From Methylobacterium phyllostachyos (lineage in GTDB: Bacteria; Pseudomonadota; Alphaproteobacteria; Rhizobiales; Beijerinckiaceae), in contig NZ_FNHS01000002.1 in NCBI RefSeq assembly GCF_900103445.1, forward strand, positions 124,001 through 188,000: DNA of 64,000 nucleotides. The letters run 5' to 3'. A program made the position numbers and the translations under genes. Positions 19,198 through 29,971 of the stretch are shown in pieces (positions within the stretch are counted from its first letter, which is position 1; each line of letters starts with the position of its first letter). Below the pieces are notes generated by a model. That model was not told the DNA's origin, made no database searches, and was given only the letters and a program-made list of their open reading frames with translations.

Positions 19198-19950
19198 ATG
19201 TCGGTGGCGGGTCGAATCGCGATCGTGACCGGGGCGGGGACGGGGGTCGGTCGGGCTGCAGCCGTCGCGCTCGCCGGCGCCGGGTGGCGCGTGGTCCTGT
19301 CCGGACGACGTCCGGCCCCGCTCGAAGAGGTGGCGGCCGAGATCGGAAATGACCGGTCGCTCGTGGTGCCCACCGACGTCACCGACCCGGATTCGATCGC
19401 CAACCTGTTCGCCCGCACGCGGGATGCGTTCGGCCGTCTCGACCTGCTGTTCAACAATGCCGGTATCGGCGCGCCGGCCGTACCCCTGGAAGACTTGCCC
19501 CTCGAGACGTGGCGGCAGGTGATCGATACCAACCTGACCGCTCTGTTCCTGTGCACGCAGCACGCCTTCCGGATCATGCGCGATCAGGACCCGCGGGGCG
19601 GACGGATCATCAACAATGGCTCGATCTCGGCGCATGCCCCGCGGCCGAACTCGATCGCCTACACGGCGACCAAGCACGCGGTCACCGGCCTCACCAAGGC
19701 GACTTCGCTCGACGGGCGTGCCTACGACATTGCCTGCGGGCAGATCGACATCGGCAACGCCGATACGCCGATGGGCGGCAAGATGAAGGCCGGCGTTCCC
19801 CAGGCGGATGGTTCGCTGCGCGCCGAAGCGGTGATGGATCCCGGCCATGTCGGCCAGGCGGTGCTGACGATGGCGAGCCTACCCCTCGAAGCCAACGTCC
19901 AGTTCATGACGATCATGGCGACCAAAATGCCGTTCGTCGGCCGCGGCTGA
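19198..19950 (+). CDS. Short-chain dehydrogenase/reductase
   Basis: This is a classical SDR of 250 residues. The cofactor-binding motif is TGAGTGVG (11-18), followed by GRR, which suggests NADP(H) preference. NNAGIG marks the structural motif. Catalytic residues are Ser in NGSISAHAP and the YTATK motif (Tyr-X3-Lys). The C-terminus ends [11 protein letters not shown]. The substrate cannot be read from the sequence. The gene is transcribed away from the cNMP-patatin gene and is followed by a 448-base gap. Confidence 0.88.
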   Translation: MSVAGRIAIVTGAGTGVGRAAAVALAGAGWRVVLSGRRPAPLEEVAAEIGNDRSLVVPTDVTDPDSIANLFARTRDAFGRLDLLFNNAGIGAPAVPLEDLPLETWRQVIDTNLTALFLCTQHAFRIMRDQDPRGGRIINNGSISAHAPRPNSIAYTATKHAVTGLTKATSLDGRAYDIACGQIDIGNADTPMGGKMKAGVPQADGSLRAEAVMDPGHVGQAVLTMASLPLEANVQFMTIMATKMPFVGRG

Positions 19951-20398
19951 GCGGCGGCCGGTCTCCCGCGCCGCCGGCTGCGATTTCAGGTTCCGAAGGC
20001 GCGCTTCGATCATCGCTGTGCGTATGTCGGGTCCGTTGGCTCTGAGCCCGGCCCAACGCGATTGACGACCTGCGATATAACTCATACAAATCAACTAAGG
20101 AAGAACGGACGGGATCAAGCCCGCCTCGAAGCTGGGAGGGGTATTCTACCACTTCCGCGCAGACTTCGCGGCCATACCGCAAACATGGGCCGTGCGCGTT
20201 CAAGACGTTCCAATCCACTGGCGAGTGATTCGTATGCCACCTTCGTGAAATGGCGGTGATCATCAGCGCTCGCCACGATGGTGTCCGGACAGAAGACGAA
20301 CGTCGATGCGGCCTTAACTATAAAACTGGGAATTCCAGGTTCAGCGCCGGCTGTGGTGACAGCTTCAACCGTCGGCACTACAGAGGAATGGGGGAGTC
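19951..20398. other. Intergenic region upstream of chvE
   Basis: No supported gene lies in these 448 bases. The last 80 bases hold the chvE promoter region: an AT-rich segment (about 20316-20340) with a GGAATTCC palindrome at about 20331-20338, and a strong GGGGGAGT ribosome site just before the chvE ATG. Short open frames on both strands have no recognisable sequence features. A sugar-responsive LysR-type operator would be expected here but was not identified. Confidence 0.5.
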
Positions 20399-21472
20399 AT
20401 GATCGCCAGGCAGATGTTACGCAAGTTGATCCTCGGGGCCGCGCTCCTGAGCGCCGCCGCCGTGCCGTCGGCGTGGGCGGCTGGGGGCGATCCAATCGGG
20501 GTGGCAATGCCGACGAAGTCGTCGCAGCGCTGGATCGATGACGGCAATAACATCGTGAAGCTTCTCCAGGCCAAGGGCTACAAGCCGGACCTGCAATACG
20601 CCGACGACGATATTCCGACGCAGCTCGCGCAGATCGAGAACATGCTCACGAAGGGCGTGAAGGTGCTGGTGGTTGCATCGATCGACGGGACGACCCTCGG
20701 TGATGTGCTGTCGAAGGCTGCCGAGAGGGACGTCAAAGTCATCGCTTACGATCGCCTGATCAAGGGGACGCCAAACGTCGACTATTACGCGACCTTCGAT
20801 AACTACAAGGTCGGGGTGCAGCAGGCGACTTCGATCGTCGACGCGCTGGGTCTCAAGGACGGCAAGGGGCCGTTCAACATCGAGCTGTTCGGCGGCTCGC
20901 CCGACGACAATAACGCATACTTTTTCTACGACGGCGCCATGTCGGTGCTGAAGCCGTATATCGACGCCAAGAAGCTCGTGGTTCGCTCCGGCCAGTTCGG
21001 CATGGACAAGGTCTCGACCCTGCGTTGGGACCCGGCGACCGCCCAGGCCCGGATGGATAACCTGCTCTCGGCCTATTACGGCAATGCCCATCTCGACGCG
21101 GTGCTTTCGCCCTACGACGGCATCTCCACGGCCATCATCTCGTCGGTGAAGAGCGTCGGCTATGGCTCCGGCAATCTGAAGCTGCCTGTCATCAGCGGTC
21201 AGGACGCCGAGCTGCAATCGGTCAAGTCGATCATCGCGGGCGAGCAGACCGCGACGATCTTCAAGGACACCCGCGAGCTCGCGAAGGTCACGGTGGCGAT
21301 GATCGACGCGATCGAGTCCGGCAAGCAGCCGGAGGTCAACGACACCAAGACCTACAACAACGGCAAGAAGGTCGTGCCGTCCTACCTGCTGTCGCCGGTC
21401 ATCGTCACCAAGGACAACTGGAAGCCGGTCCTCGTGGACTCGGGCTACTACACCCTCGACCAGCTGAAGTGA
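20399..21472 (+). CDS. chvE: Multiple-sugar-binding periplasmic protein ChvE
   Basis: This periplasmic solute-binding protein serves a sugar ABC importer. It is 357 residues, with a signal peptide (basic MIARQMLRK, hydrophobic core, cleavage after SAWA near residue 27). It starts with [20 protein letters not shown] and contains [37 protein letters not shown] and VISGQDAE, diagnostic of the XylF/ChvE type. In Agrobacterium ChvE binds aldoses and signals to VirA; here transport is the safe inference. It is the first gene of a three-gene operon with gguA and gguB. Confidence 0.93.
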   Translation: MIARQMLRKLILGAALLSAAAVPSAWAAGGDPIGVAMPTKSSQRWIDDGNNIVKLLQAKGYKPDLQYADDDIPTQLAQIENMLTKGVKVLVVASIDGTTLGDVLSKAAERDVKVIAYDRLIKGTPNVDYYATFDNYKVGVQQATSIVDALGLKDGKGPFNIELFGGSPDDNNAYFFYDGAMSVLKPYIDAKKLVVRSGQFGMDKVSTLRWDPATAQARMDNLLSAYYGNAHLDAVLSPYDGISTAIISSVKSVGYGSGNLKLPVISGQDAELQSVKSIIAGEQTATIFKDTRELAKVTVAMIDAIESGKQPEVNDTKTYNNGKKVVPSYLLSPVIVTKDNWKPVLVDSGYYTLDQLK

Positions 21473-21660
21473 GCGTCGCGGGGCCGGCTGCCGGCCCCTT
21501 CGATCCCGCGCCGGCTTTCCGGCGGCGCGGGCCCATCCGAAGCGCCCTCCGCCGACCGTGATGTGGGTTCGGCTGAGCGCGCATGGAACCAAGGACTTCG
21601 CGGCGTTCCCGATCGCCCTGCGGTGGGACACGACGTGACGCAGACCGTCTGGAAGGTCGC

Positions 21661-23196
21661 ATGCAGCCCGTCCTCGAAATGCGGGGGATTTCCAAGTCCT
21701 TCCCCGGCGTGAAGGCCCTCAACGACGTCAATCTCTCCGTCGCGCCGGCCGAGATCCACGCCCTGGTCGGCGAGAACGGCGCCGGCAAGTCGACGCTCAT
21801 GAAGGTGCTGAGCGGCGTCTATCCGCACGGCTCGTACGAGGGCGAGATCGTCTATGAGGGCCGCCCTGGCCACTTCCGGGACATCTCGGACAGCGAGCGC
21901 CTTGGCATCGTGATCATCCACCAGGAACTGGCGCTGGTGCCGTTCCTGACGATCGCCGAGAACATCTTCCTCGGCAACGAGCCGGCCCGGTTCGGGATCA
22001 TCGATCAGGATCGGGTCTACACCCGCGCGCGCGAGTTGTTGGCCACCGTGGGGCTGAACGAGAGCCCCGACACGCTGGTGACGCATCTGGGCGTCGGCAA
22101 GCAGCAGCTCGTCGAGATCGCCAAGGCCCTGTCGAAGAAGGTCAAGCTGCTCATCCTCGACGAGCCGACCGCGTCCTTGAGCGAGACCGACAGCGAGGCG
22201 CTGCTGCGGCTGCTGCTGCGCTTCAAGGACCAGGGCATCGCGTCGATCCTGATCTCGCACAAGTTGAACGAGATCTCGAAGGTCGCCGACCGGATCACCG
22301 TGCTGCGCGACGGCACCACCGTCGAGACGCTCGATTGCCGGCGCGAAGCCGTCGACGAGGACCGGATCATCCGGGGCATGGTCGGGCGCACGCTGGCGAG
22401 TCGCTATCCCACGCGCGAGCCGAAGATCGGCGACGTGCTGATGGAGGTGCGCGACTGGACGGTCCACCACCCGATCCATCCCGACCGAACGGTGGTGCGC
22501 GGCGTCAACCTCACCGTACGCCGGGGCGAGATCGTGGGGATTGCCGGGCTGATGGGCTCGGGCCGCACCGAACTCGCCATGAGCATCTTCGGGCGGTCCT
22601 ACGGCCAGGGCATCGGCGGCACCGTCCGGATCGACGGCGCGGAGGTCGACGTCTCGACGATCGACAAGGCGATCGCCGCGGGCATCGCCTACGTGACCGA
22701 GGACCGCAAGCAGCTCGGCCTCGTCCTTGGCGAGGACATCGCCAAGAACACGACGCTGGCCAACCTGCCAGGCGTGTCCACCGCGACGGTGATCGACGAG
22801 GATGTCGAGCACCGGGTCGCGAGCGGCTACCGGAGCAAGATGCGGATCCGCTCCTTCGGGGTGGCGCAGCAGACGGTGAACCTCTCGGGCGGCAACCAGC
22901 AGAAGGTCGTGCTGAGCAAGTGGCTGTTCACACAGCCCAAGGTGCTGATCCTGGATGAGCCGACGCGCGGCATCGATGTCGGCGCCAAATACGAGATCTA
23001 CAGCATCATCAACGAGTTGGCCGAGGAGGGCCGGGGCGTGCTGGTGATCTCGTCCGAGATGCCCGAGCTGCTCGGCCTGTGCGACCGGATCTACGTGATG
23101 AACGAGGGGCGCTTCGTGGGCGAGTTCCAGCGCGAAGAGGCCAGCCAGGAAGCGATCATGCGCGCGATCATGCGCTCCAAGGACCTGAACGGATGA
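21661..23196 (+). CDS. gguA: Sugar ABC importer ATPase GguA
   Basis: The 511-residue protein carries two fused ABC ATPase domains, as in XylG/MmsA-type sugar importers. The first has Walker [10 protein letters not shown] (about 37-45), the variant signature [13 protein letters not shown] and Walker [12 protein letters not shown]. The second has the signature LSGGNQQKV and Walker [14 protein letters not shown], with a degenerate Walker A ([10 protein letters not shown]). The ATG at 21661 has GGAAGG upstream. It lies 188 bases after chvE and overlaps gguB by four bases (ATGA). Confidence 0.94.
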   Translation: MQPVLEMRGISKSFPGVKALNDVNLSVAPAEIHALVGENGAGKSTLMKVLSGVYPHGSYEGEIVYEGRPGHFRDISDSERLGIVIIHQELALVPFLTIAENIFLGNEPARFGIIDQDRVYTRARELLATVGLNESPDTLVTHLGVGKQQLVEIAKALSKKVKLLILDEPTASLSETDSEALLRLLLRFKDQGIASILISHKLNEISKVADRITVLRDGTTVETLDCRREAVDEDRIIRGMVGRTLASRYPTREPKIGDVLMEVRDWTVHHPIHPDRTVVRGVNLTVRRGEIVGIAGLMGSGRTELAMSIFGRSYGQGIGGTVRIDGAEVDVSTIDKAIAAGIAYVTEDRKQLGLVLGEDIAKNTTLANLPGVSTATVIDEDVEHRVASGYRSKMRIRSFGVAQQTVNLSGGNQQKVVLSKWLFTQPKVLILDEPTRGIDVGAKYEIYSIINELAEEGRGVLVISSEMPELLGLCDRIYVMNEGRFVGEFQREEASQEAIMRAIMRSKDLNG

Positions 23197-24419
23197 GCGA
23201 TACCCCAGCGAGCAAGCCCATGATCCCCGCGACCGAAGGACTGACCGGATCCATGTCCGACCCCGCGCCGCGCGGCCTGCGCGGCCTCCTGCCGATGACG
23301 CATCTGCGCGACTACGGATTGGTCGTCGCGCTGGCGGTCATCACCCTGTTCTTCGAGTACACGACGGGCGGCGTGCTGTTCCAGCCGCTGAACCTCACCA
23401 ACCTCATCCTGCAGAACAGCTACGTCGTGGTGATGGCGCTGGGGATGCTGCTCATCATCGTGGCGGGCCATATCGACCTGTCGATCGGCTCGGTGGTCGG
23501 CTTCGTGGGCGCGCTCGCGGCCCTGCTGATGGTGCGGTTCGGCATCGATCCGTTCACCGCAACGATCCTCTGCCTCACGGTGGGCGCCGCGATCGGCGGG
23601 CTGCAGGGCTATTTCGTGGCCTATCTCGGCATCCCGAGCTTCATCGTCACCCTGGCCGGCATGCTGGTGTTCCGCGGCATGACGCTGGCCCTCCTCCAGG
23701 GCGCCTCGATCGGCCCGTTCCCGGAGGTGTTCCAGCTCCTCGCCAAGGGCTTCCTTGCCAACTTCGCCGGCCCCTGGACTGCGCTGCTGATGGCGCTCGC
23801 TCTGGCGTCGACCTTCGTCGGCCTGAACTGGCGCCGCCGCGCCGCGCGGGTCCGCAACGGCGGCGAAGTGGAATCCTGGGCGTCGTTCATCTTCCGCAAC
23901 GGCGTGGCCACGATCGTGATCCTCGCCTTCGCCTACCAGATGAGCAATTACCGCGGCCTGCCGAACGTGCTGCTCGTGATGTTCGTGCTGGTGATGCTCT
24001 ACAGCTTCGTCACCACCCGGACGACGATCGGACGGCGGATCTACGCGCTCGGCGGCAACATCAAGGCGGCGCGGCTCTCCGGCATCAAGACCGAGCGGCT
24101 GACCTTCCTGACCTTCGCCAATATGGGCGCGCTGGCGGGCCTCGCCGGCATGATCTTCGCCGCCCGGCTCAACACCGCGACCCCGAAGGCCGGTGTGGGC
24201 TTCGAGCTCGACGTGATCGCGGCCTGCTTCATCGGCGGCGCCTCGGCCTCCGGCGGCATCGGCAAGGTCTCGGGCGTGGTGATCGGCGCCTTCATCATCG
24301 GCGTGATGAACAACGGCATGTCAATTATGGGCATTGGCGTCGATTACCAGCAGGTGATCAAGGGGATCGTCCTGCTCGCCGCCGTCTGCCTCGACGTCTA
24401 CAACAAGAACAAGGCCTGA
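23193..24419 (+). CDS. gguB: Sugar ABC importer permease GguB
   Basis: This is the inner-membrane permease of the importer, 408 residues, with about ten hydrophobic segments. Family motifs include [20 protein letters not shown] and [15 protein letters not shown] (the cytoplasmic coupling loop), and [19 protein letters not shown]. Its start overlaps the gguA stop. The typical Agrobacterium gguC gene is absent: a strong terminator follows directly. Confidence 0.94.
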   Translation: MSDTPASKPMIPATEGLTGSMSDPAPRGLRGLLPMTHLRDYGLVVALAVITLFFEYTTGGVLFQPLNLTNLILQNSYVVVMALGMLLIIVAGHIDLSIGSVVGFVGALAALLMVRFGIDPFTATILCLTVGAAIGGLQGYFVAYLGIPSFIVTLAGMLVFRGMTLALLQGASIGPFPEVFQLLAKGFLANFAGPWTALLMALALASTFVGLNWRRRAARVRNGGEVESWASFIFRNGVATIVILAFAYQMSNYRGLPNVLLVMFVLVMLYSFVTTRTTIGRRIYALGGNIKAARLSGIKTERLTFLTFANMGALAGLAGMIFAARLNTATPKAGVGFELDVIAACFIGGASASGGIGKVSGVVIGAFIIGVMNNGMSIMGIGVDYQQVIKGIVLLAAVCLDVYNKNKA

Positions 24420-24430
24420 GCCGGAGCCAT

Positions 24431-24472
24431 ACGACAACGCCCCGGACTCGTGGGAGTCCGGGGCGTTGTCGT
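24431..24472. terminator. Bidirectional terminator, perfect 19-bp stem
   Basis: The arms 24431-24449 and 24454-24472 are perfectly complementary over 19 bases with a 4-base GTGG loop. It sits between the convergent gguB and prenyl synthase genes and can serve both. T-runs are short, but the exceptional stem leaves little doubt. Confidence 0.9.
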
Positions 24473-24527
24473 GTTCGAGGCACAGGTCGCAGGAACAGTC
24501 CGGACCGATTGCCGGTCGAGGCGGCCC

Positions 24528-25499
24528 TCAGGTCTTGCGCGCCACCGTGAACCGAGCGGCGTCCCGCAGGATGCGGGCCTTCTCGCCCCAGGCGCCGACC
24601 GCGTCCTCGCAGACGCCGACGAGGCGGTCGCATTCGGCTCGCGCGCCGTCGATGCCGAGGCGGTCGACCAGCGTGGCCTTGCCGGCATCCTTGTCCTTGC
24701 CGGTGGCCTTGCCCATCGCCTCGGGTGAGGCTTCCCGGTCGAGAATATCGTCGGCGATCTGGAAGGCCTGACCCAGGGCGAGGCCGTAGCGCAGCAGGGC
24801 CGCGCGCTGGCCCTCATCGGCGCCGCCCACGATCGCGCCGGCCTCCACCGAGAAGGCCAGGATCGCGCCGGTCTTCATCGCCTGCATCCGCAGGGTGTCG
24901 TCCACATCCATGTTGGCCGCGCCGAACCGGCCCTCGGCGGTCAGGTCGAGGAGCTGACCGCCAACCATGCCGCCGAGGCCCGAGGCCCGGGCGAGGCCGA
25001 GCACGAGGTCGGCCCGGATCCGCGCATCGGGCTGCCAGGTCGGATCAGCCACGATCTCGAAGGCCAGCGTCTGCAGGGCATCGCCCACCAGGATCGCGGT
25101 GGCCTCGTCGTAGGCCTTGTGCACCGTGGGCTTGCCGCGGCGCATGTCGTCGTCGTCCATGGCGGGGAGGTCGTCGTGGACGAGGCTGTAGCAATGGACC
25201 AGCTCGATCCCGGCACCAGCCGCCAGCGCCGCAGCCTCGGAGCCGCCGAGCATCCGGGCGGTCTCGATGGCGAGGAACGGCCGCAGGCGCTTGCCGCCGC
25301 CCAGCACCGCGTGCCGCATCGCCTCCATCAGGCGGGGCGGCCGGGCGATCTCGCCGGGGCCGACCTCCGGGCCGAGGCGCTCGACCAGGAAGGTCTCGAC
25401 CGTCCCGGCGACCTCGGTCAGCCTGTGGGTAAACTCGACGGCTGGCGTGCCAGCCTTGACCGAACCGGTCTGTGCCTGCGTTGAGGAGGTCGTGGTCAT
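24528..25499 (-). CDS. ispA: Farnesyl diphosphate synthase-type prenyltransferase
   Basis: This enzyme condenses isopentenyl diphosphate with dimethylallyl/geranyl diphosphate. It has 323 residues. The first aspartate-rich motif is HDDLPAMDDDD, with two residues between the Asp pairs as in bacterial FPP synthases. The second is IADDILDRE. GGGKRLRPFL near residue 67 binds diphosphate, and GRFGAANMD and QAMKTGAILAFS are further family regions. Chain length is expected to be C15, feeding quinone, hopanoid, carotenoid and undecaprenyl synthesis; the symbol assumes this. The stop at 24528 is near the shared terminator. Confidence 0.88.
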   Translation of the reverse strand: MTTTSSTQAQTGSVKAGTPAVEFTHRLTEVAGTVETFLVERLGPEVGPGEIARPPRLMEAMRHAVLGGGKRLRPFLAIETARMLGGSEAAALAAGAGIELVHCYSLVHDDLPAMDDDDMRRGKPTVHKAYDEATAILVGDALQTLAFEIVADPTWQPDARIRADLVLGLARASGLGGMVGGQLLDLTAEGRFGAANMDVDDTLRMQAMKTGAILAFSVEAGAIVGGADEGQRAALLRYGLALGQAFQIADDILDREASPEAMGKATGKDKDAGKATLVDRLGIDGARAECDRLVGVCEDAVGAWGEKARILRDAARFTVARKT

Positions 25500-25586
25500 C
25501 GGGCGCTACGTCCGGTCCTGGCCTTGCGAAAACCAATCGCGTGTCAGTTGTACGGGAACGAAATCACCGTGAGCGGGGTGGGAAGC

Positions 25587-26306
25587 ATGGGGGAGGCGGC
25601 GGAACGCAATCTCCCGCGCGCCCGCCCGCGGCGCTCCCGCCGTGTCCGGCAGGTCGTGGGGACGCTGTTGCTGCTCCCCGCCCTCGGTTTCGTCCTCGTG
25701 CTGGGTCTGGCGCTCGTCTATAGCGCGGTGATGCCGCCGTCGACTCTGATGCTCGGCCGGTGGTTGACACTTCAGCCGGTGAGCCGCGATCCGGTTTCGC
25801 TCTCCGGCATTGCGCCGGCCCTGCCGCTGGCGGTGATCGCCTCCGAGGACCAGCGCTTCTGCCTCGATCACGGCGTGGATTTCGGGGCCATCCGCGAGGT
25901 GGTGGAGGACGAGGATTCGCCGAGCCGCGGCGCCTCGACCCTCGCGATGCAGACGGTGAAGAACGTCTTCCTGTGGCCCGGCCGCTCCTACATCCGGAAG
26001 GCGGTCGAGATCCCGCTGGCGCTCGCCCTCGACACTCTCTGGGGCAAGCGGCGCATGATGGAGATTTACTTGAACGTTGCCGAATGGGGCGACGGGATCT
26101 ACGGCGCGCAGGCGGCCAGCCGGCACTGGTTCGGCAAGGACGCGAGCCGGCTGACCCGCAATGAGGCGGCTTTGCTCGCCGCCGTCCTGCCGAATCCGAT
26201 CCTGCGCAGCGCCGGACGCCCCTCCCCCGGCGTGCGCCGCCGCGCCGCGCGGATCCAGGCGATGATGGGTCAGGTCGAGGGGCTTACGGGCTGCCTGCGG
26301 CGATGA
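25587..26306 (+). CDS. mtgA: Monofunctional peptidoglycan glycosyltransferase
   Basis: This glycosyltransferase-51 enzyme polymerises lipid II glycan strands at the inner membrane. It is about 239 residues, with an N-terminal basic stretch (RARPRRSRRVRQV) and one membrane anchor (about 22-44). The catalytic motif is ASEDQRFCLDHGVDF, with the catalytic Glu. Further GT51 motifs are RGASTLAMQTVKN, RKAVEIPLAL and YLNVAEWGDGIYGA. In-frame GTG 25569 is another possible start. Its 3' end overlaps the convergent downstream gene by 23 bases. Confidence 0.93.
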   Translation: MGEAAERNLPRARPRRSRRVRQVVGTLLLLPALGFVLVLGLALVYSAVMPPSTLMLGRWLTLQPVSRDPVSLSGIAPALPLAVIASEDQRFCLDHGVDFGAIREVVEDEDSPSRGASTLAMQTVKNVFLWPGRSYIRKAVEIPLALALDTLWGKRRMMEIYLNVAEWGDGIYGAQAASRHWFGKDASRLTRNEAALLAAVLPNPILRSAGRPSPGVRRRAARIQAMMGQVEGLTGCLRR

Positions 26307-26859
26307 TCCGTCCCGAACTGGAAGAGCGCTCGCTATCGCGCTTGATCGCGGCGAGCATCCGCTGGCGCACCAGGCCGCTGACCGGACGGATCAGCAGCCA
26401 ATAGGGTGTAAACTTCAGGCGCGCGGCCCGGCTGGCACAGGAGACCCGCGTCTCGGTGACGAGCTGGGTCCGGCCATCGGGACCGGGGCGGGCTTCGAAG
26501 GCCAGCGCGAGCTTTGCGACCTGGGGCGCGTCGAACCGCAGGAACGCTGCGCCGTCGGCCACGGGCTCCAAGCCGTAACCCGGGCGCCAGAAACGGCCGA
26601 TCAGCCCGTAGACGATCTCGCTCTCGCTGCGGTCGAGCAGCGTGAAGTCGTGCAATCCGAACGGCGCACGCGCCATATCCGGTCGTCCCAGGGCGCGCAT
26701 CGGCAATTCCCGCAAGCCGATCATGAGACGGAAGAAGCGGTCCGAGGCCGGTCGATAGGCGGCGACGCCATTCAGGATTGCGGCAGGCTCGGCAGCCACG
26801 TCGCAGGCATGCACTTCGCTGAACTGATAGGTCGGACAGTAGCGATCGAGGCGGCGCAT
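26284..26859 (-). CDS. Conserved hypothetical protein, SRPBCC-like
   Basis: The 191-residue protein begins MRRLDRYCPTYQFSEVHACD. Its alternation of beta strands (DFTLLDRSESEIVYGLIGRFW; RTQLVTETRVSCAS) and a long C-terminal helix (LIRPVSGLVRQRMLAAIKRDSE) suggests a START/SRPBCC-like fold. That assignment is structural guesswork. Function unknown. It overlaps the end of mtgA tail to tail. No signal peptide is present. Confidence 0.65.
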   Translation of the reverse strand: MRRLDRYCPTYQFSEVHACDVAAEPAAILNGVAAYRPASDRFFRLMIGLRELPMRALGRPDMARAPFGLHDFTLLDRSESEIVYGLIGRFWRPGYGLEPVADGAAFLRFDAPQVAKLALAFEARPGPDGRTQLVTETRVSCASRAARLKFTPYWLLIRPVSGLVRQRMLAAIKRDSERSSSSGRIIAAGSP

Positions 26860-27145
26860 GCCGGCATCATACCGTGGCCGAGGTGAGTCGGGAGACTTGT
26901 CGCCATGCGTTATGCCGGGAGCTTAGCCAAGGCGTGATGTGGCAATCGCCAAGTCGGGCGGCTGCATCCGGCAACGGCACGGTCGCGACCTGACCAGAAC
27001 TGGCTCGGCCATCGTCGCGGCGATCCAATACGCGAAATCGCCGCCGAGTGGATGGATCGCGACGGAAACGACAGCCTGCGACGGTAGCAGCCGCCGAATC
27101 CGGTCTGTAAGACAGGCGCCAGTTCCAAGACCAAGGCCGATTTTC

Positions 27146-27796
27146 ATGAGCGACGCCGTCTACGACCTGACCCTGGAGCGCATCGCCCTGATCCGCCGGA
27201 TGGTCGTGGCCTGGGGCGAGGCCGAGCCGGGCGCGCCGACCATCCATCCGGACGCCCCCTATGGCAGCCTCGACCGGGACGGCGACATCGCCAACGTCAC
27301 CGGCGACGACGAGGGCGCCGAGGAGGAGCACCGGTCCCTGGAGCAGGGGCTGGCGGTCTTCGCCCAGAACGCGCAGCTGAAGCCCGGTCGCTATCAGTAC
27401 CACAATGGCTTGGCCAAGCTCGACCACGGCACGGTCGGCGATGTCTTCCGGGACGCGCAGACCGGCGAGACGCCTGAGCACATCACCTTCGCGGTGACGG
27501 CGGAGCACTTGGCCCTGATCCCGCATCTCGCCTACGGCTGGGATGCGACCGCGAACGTGCCGCGCGTGGATCCGAAGCGGCCTTACGGTGATGGGGCGAC
27601 CTACACAGCTGCCATGGCGCGCCATCTCGCCGCTGTGCCCGAAGCCGCCGCCAACGACGACGAGGACAGCGAGACCCACCGGGTCCGGCTCCATCGCGAG
27701 ATGCAGCCGGCCCTCCAGATTTTTTTGCGCTATGCCGATCTTGGCCCGGGCGACTTCCGGCGCCCGGAAGGCTCCCGGGTTTGGGAGCCGGCCTGA
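27146..27796 (+). CDS. Uncharacterised protein with two internal repeats
   Basis: The 216-residue, acidic, cytoplasmic-looking protein consists of two diverged copies of one module. Copy 1 starts at about residue 8 (LTLERIALIRRMVVAWGEAE) and has HPDAPYG at about 34-40. Copy 2 starts at about 116 (VTAEHLALIPHLAYGWD) and has DPKRPYG. Each copy ends with a helix containing EEEHRSLEQGLAVFAQ or THRVRLHREMQPALQIFL. The PYG motif after an aspartate/proline is shared. No catalytic signature is seen. The open frame extends upstream, but the ATG at 27146 begins the conserved part. It converges with argG, four bases apart. The family is not named here. Confidence 0.75.
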   Translation: MSDAVYDLTLERIALIRRMVVAWGEAEPGAPTIHPDAPYGSLDRDGDIANVTGDDEGAEEEHRSLEQGLAVFAQNAQLKPGRYQYHNGLAKLDHGTVGDVFRDAQTGETPEHITFAVTAEHLALIPHLAYGWDATANVPRVDPKRPYGDGATYTAAMARHLAAVPEAAANDDEDSETHRVRLHREMQPALQIFLRYADLGPGDFRRPEGSRVWEPA

Positions 27797-27800
27797 GGGC

Positions 27801-29039
27801 TCAACCCTCGCGCTTCTTCCGCTGCGCCAGGGTCCGCAACCGCAGCGCGTTGAGCTTGATGAAGCCCGCCGCGTCGCGGTGATCGTAGGCGACGGCGCCC
27901 TCCTCGAAGGTCACGAGGTCCTGGTCGTAGAGGGAGTGCGGGCTCTCGCGGCCGATCACGTGGACGCCGCCCTTGTAGAGCTTCAGCCGCACCGTGCCGG
28001 TCACCTTCTCCTGGCTTTTGTCGATCAGGGCCTGGATCATCTCGCGCTCCGGCGAGAACCAGAAGCCGTTGTAGATCAGCTCCGCGTATTGCGGCATGAG
28101 CTGGTCCTTCAGATGGGCGGCGCCCCGGTCCAGCGTGATCGACTCGATGGCGCGGTGGGCTGGCAGCAGGATCGTGCCACCCGGCGTCTCGTACATGCCG
28201 CGGCTCTTCATGCCGACGAAGCGGTTCTCGACGAGATCGAGCCGGCCGATGCCGTTGGCCCGGCCCAGCTCGTTGAGCTTCGCCAATAGGCTCGCGGGCG
28301 AGAGCGTCTCGCCGTCGATCGAGACCGCGTCGCCCCGCTCGAAACCGATCGTGATGACGGTCGGCTGGTCCGGCGCCTCCTCGGGGGAGAGGGTGCGCGA
28401 GTAGACGTAGTCCGGCACCTCGACCGCCGGATCCTCCAGCACCTTGCCCTCGGATGAGGCATGCAGGAGGTTGGCATCCACCGAGAATGGACTCTCACCG
28501 CGCTTGTCCTTGGCGATCGGGATCTGGTGCTGCTCGGCGAAGGCGATGAGCTGCTCGCGGGAGCGCAGGTCCCACTCGCGCCAGGGGGCGATCACCGTCA
28601 CGTCGGGCTTGAGCGCGTAGTAGCCCAGTTCGAACCGGACCTGATCGTTGCCCTTGCCCGTGGCGCCGTGGCAGACCGCGTCGGCCCCGACCTTCTCGGC
28701 GATCTCGATCTGCTTCTTGGCGATCAGCGGTCGGGCGATCGAGGTGCCGAGCAGGTAGACGCCCTCGTAGACCGCGTTCGCCCGGAACATCGGGAAGACG
28801 TAGTCGCGGACGAATTCCTCGCGCAGGTCCTCGATGTAGATGTTCTCGGGCTTGATGCCGAGCAGTTCGGCCTTGCGCCGGGCCGGCTCCAGCTCCTCAC
28901 CCTGGCCGAGATCGGCCGTGAAGGTCACGACCTCGCAGCCGTAGGTGGTCTGCAGCCACTTCAGGATGATCGATGTGTCGAGCCCGCCGGAATAGGCCAG
29001 CACGACCTTCTTCACGGGGCTTTTCGCGGGGACGGACAT
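27801..29039 (-). CDS. argG: Argininosuccinate synthase
   Basis: This enzyme ligates citrulline and aspartate with ATP in arginine synthesis. It is 412 residues, the length of the family. The N-terminal PP-loop is [17 protein letters not shown] (residues 12-28). [16 protein letters not shown] and APWREWDL are further signatures. The start at 29039 is the conserved [11 protein letters not shown]. Standing alone on the minus strand, it has about 200 bases to the divergent isomerase gene. Confidence 0.97.
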   Translation of the reverse strand: MSVPAKSPVKKVVLAYSGGLDTSIILKWLQTTYGCEVVTFTADLGQGEELEPARRKAELLGIKPENIYIEDLREEFVRDYVFPMFRANAVYEGVYLLGTSIARPLIAKKQIEIAEKVGADAVCHGATGKGNDQVRFELGYYALKPDVTVIAPWREWDLRSREQLIAFAEQHQIPIAKDKRGESPFSVDANLLHASSEGKVLEDPAVEVPDYVYSRTLSPEEAPDQPTVITIGFERGDAVSIDGETLSPASLLAKLNELGRANGIGRLDLVENRFVGMKSRGMYETPGGTILLPAHRAIESITLDRGAAHLKDQLMPQYAELIYNGFWFSPEREMIQALIDKSQEKVTGTVRLKLYKGGVHVIGRESPHSLYDQDLVTFEEGAVAYDHRDAAGFIKLNALRLRTLAQRKKREG

Positions 29040-29238
29040 GCGGCTTCCGGAACTGGGATGGGGCCTGAGCCGCTTATCGCGGGTGGGATTGGCCTGCAAC
29101 CGGCGTGCCGCGTGGCGCGTAGCCTTTGCCGAAGGATCGGCCGCGTTTCGCCTCACGGCGGCCTTGCGGACGTGCAAGAACCGGCGCGGGCATTGCGTGT
29201 GATCAGGCCCGAAAACGTGCATCGGAGAAGCGAAGTCT

Positions 29239-29865
29239 ATGGCGCGCCAGCCGATTCTGGAGTTCTGGTACGAATTCGCCTCGACCTATTCGTATCTCAC
29301 GGCGATGCGCGTCGAGGCGGCCGCCGCGGAGGCCGATGTGGCGGTGCGGTGGCGTCCGTTCCTGGTCGGGCCCCTCTTCGCGTCGCAGGGTTGGACCACG
29401 TCGCCGTTCAACCTGTACCCGGCCAAGGGCAAGAACATGTGGCGGGACGTGGAGCGCGAGGCCGCGCGTCTCGGCCTGCCGCCGCTGACCAAGCCTGCGC
29501 AATTTCCTCAGAACAGCCTGAGCGCCGTGCGCGTCGCCGTCCTCGGCCAGGATCAGGACTGGCTGGTGCCGTTCTCCAAGGCCGTGTTTACGGCGAGCTT
29601 CGCCGAGGGCCGCTCCATCGCGGAGCCGGCGGCGGTCGCCGAGATCCTCGATTCGCTCGGCCTCGACGGGACGCAGACGGTGCGCGCCGCCGCCGCGGAG
29701 GCCAACAAGACCAAGCTGCGGGTCAACGTCGAGGAGGCCCGCTCCCGCGGCATCTACGGGGCGCCAACCTTCCTGGCTGATGATGGCGAGCTGTTCTGGG
29801 GCAACGACCGGCTCGAACAGGCCCTGGCCTGGGCGACGGGCGACCGGCCGAAGGGCCTGCGGTAG
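29239..29865 (+). CDS. 2-hydroxychromene-2-carboxylate isomerase-like protein
   Basis: This 208-residue DsbA-like thioredoxin-fold protein is of the HCCA isomerase / kappa-GST type. It begins [15 protein letters not shown] (about 6-20), with Ser in place of the active cysteine of oxidoreductases, and has [11 protein letters not shown] and [23 protein letters not shown] near the C-terminus. The glutathione-dependent isomerase activity known from naphthalene degraders is assigned by family; the real substrate here is unclear because no aromatic degradation genes are nearby. Confidence 0.85.
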   Translation: MARQPILEFWYEFASTYSYLTAMRVEAAAAEADVAVRWRPFLVGPLFASQGWTTSPFNLYPAKGKNMWRDVEREAARLGLPPLTKPAQFPQNSLSAVRVAVLGQDQDWLVPFSKAVFTASFAEGRSIAEPAAVAEILDSLGLDGTQTVRAAAAEANKTKLRVNVEEARSRGIYGAPTFLADDGELFWGNDRLEQALAWATGDRPKGLR

Positions 29866-29971
29866 GGCGGCATTCACGCCGTTCGGCCATCAATCCGACT
29901 CGAGCCCCTGGTTCCGCTCAGGCCCACCCCGGCGAGGCCCGGGTGAAGCCGCGATGCCCTGGACATATCTC

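Noticed and set aside
20062..20378. Short open frames in the spacer before chvE
   Set aside because: No ribosome site, no family features, and both strands are open by chance.
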